From contig NW_005179318.1 in the NCBI RefSeq assembly GCF_000350225.1, positions 314,987 through 378,986 on the forward strand: a stretch of DNA of 64,000 bases. The letters are read 5' to 3'. The position numbers were made by a program, and so were the translations under genes. The notes under the pieces were generated by a model, which was given only the letters and a program-made list of their open reading frames with translations, was not told the origin of the DNA and did not search any database. This DNA comes from Chondrus crispus (Eukaryota; Rhodophyta; Florideophyceae; Gigartinales; Gigartinaceae). Shown one piece after another: positions 60,362 through 64,000 of this stretch. Within the stretch, counting starts at the first letter, position 1. The number at the start of each line of letters is the position of its first letter.

Positions 60362-61942
60362 GCTCGCGGTGGCGCCCGACTACAGGTGACCTTTGACGTA
60401 CAAGGGGCGTCTCATTTGAGGTGGCAACTCACAAGAGGCACAGCACCGTGTGACTTGCGATCGGTCGGTCTGCGTCTGAATCTGAATCTGAATGTGAACC
60501 TTGGAGCCGCGGGTTGACTTAAAAGAGGGAACGTGTGTATCTTTAGCAAAAGGACACGTGCTCACCGAGAGAGGTCGCAGGTATCGAAACAGCAACAGAC
60601 GCGAGGGTAAGCACGCACGGGCGCTGAATCGTCAAAGGTAGCGTGGCCGGATTGGCTTGCCATCTCCCACTGTCGACATGGAAAAGCAATTTAGAAATTT
60701 CATCCTTTCCAGTTTCCACACGCACAAAAATGCCGCCTTCCCCCCCCCCGCCCCGCTCCCTCCCTCCACCTCCTTTGCATTCAAGGCAGGAGTTGGCGCC
60801 CCCTCACGCTACGCTCTACGTTGATATCAGAAGGCGGACGCGGGCTGCGCAAAAAGAAAAATACTTGTAGCGCCCCAGTTCTAGTGCGGTGTGACGCAGA
60901 GTCCTTTGCGCGTCTCGCACAACACCTCGGCGCTCAGAGGTGCAGGATGTCAAGTGAAGAAGGAGGAAAGGAAAAGGTTGCGTTTCAGCCGTTGCCATCA
61001 AGGCCAACGCAGCACTGGGGAGATATTGAAAAGAGAGCAAGGCGTGCGGTACGGGCGGTACGGCAAGCATAAGAGCAGTGTATCAGCGGTGCCCCTTGTC
61101 GGACTTGCGGGGTGCGTGAGGGAAAGTGAAACAAATCTGTTGCGGCAAGAGTGCAGCAGTGTCAAGAGACAGAAGCGCGTACAGAAGAATCGCGCGATGG
61201 TACAGATGGACAGCAGGGGTTTTCAAGCAGGCACGGCGGTGCACTGCGGGAGAGGAGGAGATTGCGAGGGCGAGCGGGCGAGGGAGAGAGAGAAACAGAA
61301 ATAGAGACAGAAAGAGGGGGAGCTTTTCTTTCTGTTGGTGTATCGTGCGTCCGGCTTGACGTTTATAAAAGTATGTGAACGCTTGAGACTGAGAGGGGGT
61401 GATCGGAAGTATCATGAGCGGTGTGTTGGTGAGAGAAATGAGGCGGGGGAGCGGAGGATGGAGCGCAAAAGAGTGTATGTGTGTGTCATGGTCATGCAGG
61501 CATGGCTGGCACGTCACTGGATATTTGAATGACGCAAGGTAGGGATTTTAATGGCTGTTGATGTCAAGACCGCCTGTCAACAGGCGGTGTGAAGGGGCAG
61601 TACAGTACATGAGGCAAAGGTTTATTGGGCAGTGTGTGAGATGTTCAGCAAGTGATCTCAAGATGGTTCCTCTAGAGAAGATCAAGGGATATTTTTTGTT
61701 TCTATTGTAGCGGTTTCCTTCGGCACAAGGTTACTGCGTACGGGTACGACGACAAAGCTTTACGAGGGCAAGACAGGGATGCAGTGCGAAAAATGCGGAT
61801 GTCATGAGACATGAATATTTAGTTGTTAGCGGAAATACGAGAGAACGAAATGCAATGTCTCTCGAAGAGATTCTACCAAAACCGTGGGTTGAATGGGGGT
61901 GTAACAAAAAAAAAAGAGCGGAGGGGCCGCTCAAGGGGGTTG
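60362..61942. other. Intergenic region, no gene recognised
   Basis: Short frames on both strands lack motifs. ACCGCCTGT and its complement form a 9-bp hairpin with a 2-nt loop at 61569-61588. A GTACAGTACA motif lies at about 61600. Runs of GGGAGAGAGAGAAAC-type purine tracts occur near 61275-61320. No RNA gene is recognised. Confidence 0.5.
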
Positions 61943-62836
61943 TCACGAGCGAGACTGGGCCAAGACGTTAGAAAATCGGCTTGGCTGGAGCGGAAACGGG
62001 TGGGCATTGAGGTGCTTGCCCGACTGCGGGCTGCGCGGCCGAAACGGGCGGGCGCCCTTTAGGGTGGGCCACAGTGCGCCGACGAGGGCGCCGGAGCGCG
62101 AGCGTGAGCGCGGGCGGGTGTGGTTGGGGATGTGGAGCGGGCGGGGGGTGTAGTGCTGGAGAAAAGCGAGCTGGCGGGCGTTGATGGCGCCGCGGCGCAG
62201 GGCGCGGATCCAGCCGACGGCCTCGTACGGGTCCATGCCAAACTCGATCAAGGCGAGGGCGGCGAGGACCGGGGCGCGACCCAGGCCGGCGGGGCAGTGG
62301 ATGGCGATGGTCTCGGTGAAGCGGTCTAGGCTGGAGTCGGAGGAGTCGGAGCCCAGGTCCGAGCCCGACGGGGACGCGGGGCGGCGGGCAGCGGCGCGTG
62401 CGACATGGTTGCGCAGGTCAAAAACGTTGTCGAGCAGGGCGAGCCAGTCGGCGACGACGTGGGGCGGCGGGGGGTGACCGTCTGGAAACGGGAGGTGGTG
62501 TAGGTGGAAGCCGCGGCGGCGCAGGGCGTCGGGGTCGTACGGGGGTTGGCAGACGGAGACGACGTGGGTGACGTTGTGCTTGAGCAGGAGGTGGGCGTAG
62601 GGCTGGAGGTCGTCGTGCGCGGGGGCGGCGGAGACGAGGAAGCGGAGCGGGCCGTGCTCGAGGAGGGTCGGGCGGGCGGGCGGCAGGCCGCGGCGATAGA
62701 TGTCGGCCTTGCGCGCGTCGGCCTGCTCGAAGGCGAGCTCGAGCGCGCGCAGCGGGCCGGACAGCGGCGACTGCAGATCGTCCGCCGCCGGCTTGCGGCG
62801 GCAGAGCGGGCCGGAGAAGGCGGTGCCGAGCAGCAT
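61943..62836 (-). CDS. PRL-type protein tyrosine phosphatase (PTP4A-like)
   Basis: The 297-aa product matches the PRL family across about 85-235. THVVSVCQPPYD carries Cys96, matching the redox partner Cys49 of human PRL. LPFPDGHPPPP carries the general acid Asp119. IHCPAGLGRAPVLAALALIEFGM is the P-loop with nucleophile Cys181 and Arg187. GAINARQLAFLQHYTPR is the conserved final helix. PRLs bind CNNM magnesium transporters and cell-cortex membranes. Two oddities: an acidic/Ser insert (ASPSGSDLGSDSSDSSLD, about 154-171) before the P-loop, and a long basic C-terminal tail ending AQSRS with no CAAX prenylation motif. A missed 3' intron could hide one. Length is well above the usual 160-175 aa. 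Confidence 0.85.
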   Translation of the reverse strand: MLLGTAFSGPLCRRKPAADDLQSPLSGPLRALELAFEQADARKADIYRRGLPPARPTLLEHGPLRFLVSAAPAHDDLQPYAHLLLKHNVTHVVSVCQPPYDPDALRRRGFHLHHLPFPDGHPPPPHVVADWLALLDNVFDLRNHVARAAARRPASPSGSDLGSDSSDSSLDRFTETIAIHCPAGLGRAPVLAALALIEFGMDPYEAVGWIRALRRGAINARQLAFLQHYTPRPLHIPNHTRPRSRSRSGALVGALWPTLKGARPFRPRSPQSGKHLNAHPFPLQPSRFSNVLAQSRS

Positions 62837-62861
62837 TGCGCGGGGCGGGGTGGGTGGGGGG

Positions 62862-62961
62862 NNNNNNNNNNNNNNNNNNNNNNNNNNNNNNNNNNNNNNN
62901 NNNNNNNNNNNNNNNNNNNNNNNNNNNNNNNNNNNNNNNNNNNNNNNNNNNNNNNNNNNNN
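62862..62961. other. Assembly gap (100 N)
   Basis: The 100-N run lies 26 bases upstream of the PRL phosphatase start codon, after a G-rich stretch. The promoter of that gene is therefore missing. Confidence 0.95.
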
Positions 62962-64000
62962 GTTCTGTGCAAGTGAAACGCGCTTTTTCTTTCCTTAACG
63001 TCCACCATCTTGCAGATCACTGCAAACAACAACAACAACAACAACACAACATCAGCCTGCTGACTGCGGCCTACCTGCAAAACGGATTCCGCAATATATC
63101 GGCCGTGAAGATGCTGCGCGCATTATCACCCCACGGCAAGCAAGCTCTGGAGATACAGCCAAATCAAGAAGACGCTGGGGTGTTGTTTCGTTCTCAACGT
63201 CCAGCGTTAAATCTAAGCTAATCATTGCTTTGCCTTACTTCAACGACGTCTCTCCCACGAGAAAGTGACAAGCACAAGCTTTTATTCCTCGGTTGTGCCT
63301 GAAACAAGTGGTGACGACAGACTTCACGTTCAGCCCCAAGTGCACGCTGGAACACATTGGACTAAAAATCGGAAATGCTCACATTACCAGTATTTATCCC
63401 CCGTTCGGGCCTTGCGTAGACGCGCCGAAGGTGTGCGAAATTGATATTGGATGCCTTTCTATTGGGAAGGCGTCACTTTCTTCGTGACGGAGGAGAATAT
63501 TCACGCCTCGCCCGCTGCCTGGGATTTGGATTTGCTTTCCGTTTCATCGTTTTTGCTGCTTTAGACCCGTAGTTTTCCAAGAGTTGCGTCTTACCGCGGA
63601 TGGATCACTGGTAGTTCAACTCAAATGCCACGATTTCCGTACACCTGTAGTGGTCAGAGGATTGCGGTCGCCCCCTTCAAAGCTTGGCGAGCACGCTACA
63701 CTTTTGTATCGAAACGGGAAGGCCCAGAGCGGCAGACGCACACTTTTTCCTCCTCTACCGCTGCTCGCGATTAAAATTCAGTGTCACGCATGTTCTTTCA
63801 AAGCTATAAATCTGGACGAAACTCGAACGGCTAGACGTGCGACCTCGGGCAACGTTCGGTGCATCACTCTATTGTTCAAGAAAGACGAGAGATGTTCGTT
63901 TCGGACGTACTCTAGACTCCGAGGCACTGCATGGCGGGACAATATTGTCTTCTTTGGTACAGTAGTTCAACGGTGATAGTGAAAGTGGTGTTGGGACTAG
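62962..64000. other. Window end, no gene recognised
   Basis: Frames at 63293-63487 and 63584-63976 (plus) end without a recognisable domain. A CAA triplet tract lies at about 63026-63048 and a GTACAGTA motif at 63957-63964. The end could hold part of a gene that continues outside the window, but nothing here supports naming it. Confidence 0.4.

Noticed and set aside
61569-61588. 9-bp hairpin ACCGCCTGT/ACAGGCGGT as a terminator
   Set aside because: No T-run follows and nearby genes do not end there; bacterial-type terminators do not apply in nuclear DNA.

Overview
This window looks like nuclear DNA from a unicellular eukaryotic alga, most likely a red alga. The evidence is: spliceosomal genes with few, short GT-AG introns (81-175 nt in the four I could place); eukaryote-only proteins (eIF5B, LSm8, VID27, a PRL phosphatase, a malectin-domain membrane protein); a cyanobacterial-type DUF2993 protein behind a transit-peptide-like leader; and a circularly permuted tRNA gene, an arrangement known mainly from red and green microalgae. 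The species cannot be fixed from sequence alone. Three runs of N (100, 250 and 100 bases) are assembly gaps.

Layout. 1-2.0 kb: no recognisable gene, GC-rich then rich in GTACTGTAC-type palindromes. 2.04-2.2 kb: tRNA-Gly(UCC) gene with its 3' half encoded upstream of its 5' half. 2.45-8.75 kb: MoaC, lipoate-protein ligase, tRNA pseudouridine synthase and a basic NUMOD3-like protein. 8.95-10.35 kb: two adjacent foldback elements, the first an 870-bp palindrome. 10.9-19 kb: ER M28 peptidase (one intron), a major facilitator broken by a gap, and an unknown membrane/coiled-coil protein. 19.4-22 kb: DUF2993 protein, LSm8 and mitochondrial Hsp10, all with introns. 22-36.8 kb: a long coiled-coil protein with a possible PACT segment, VID27, eIF5B, a Spinster-type transporter and a RibD-C reductase. 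37.5-41.7 kb: complete xanthine dehydrogenase. 41.9-46 kb: repeat-rich, gene-poor. 46-63 kb: PLP-fold enzyme, large three-malectin receptor-like protein, mitochondrial GrpE, an EI24-like membrane protein, an unknown basic protein and a PRL phosphatase.

Genes alternate strands. Most neighbours are head-to-head pairs sharing a 0.4-1.1 kb promoter, or tail-to-tail pairs with very short gaps (6 nt between the DUF2993 and LSM8 stop codons). There are no operons. Loose functional links are molybdenum cofactor synthesis (MoaC) with a molybdoenzyme (XDH), mitochondrial protein folding (Hsp10, GrpE), and RNA processing and translation (tRNA, TruA, LSm8, eIF5B). The most unusual element is the permuted tRNA gene at 2092-2171.
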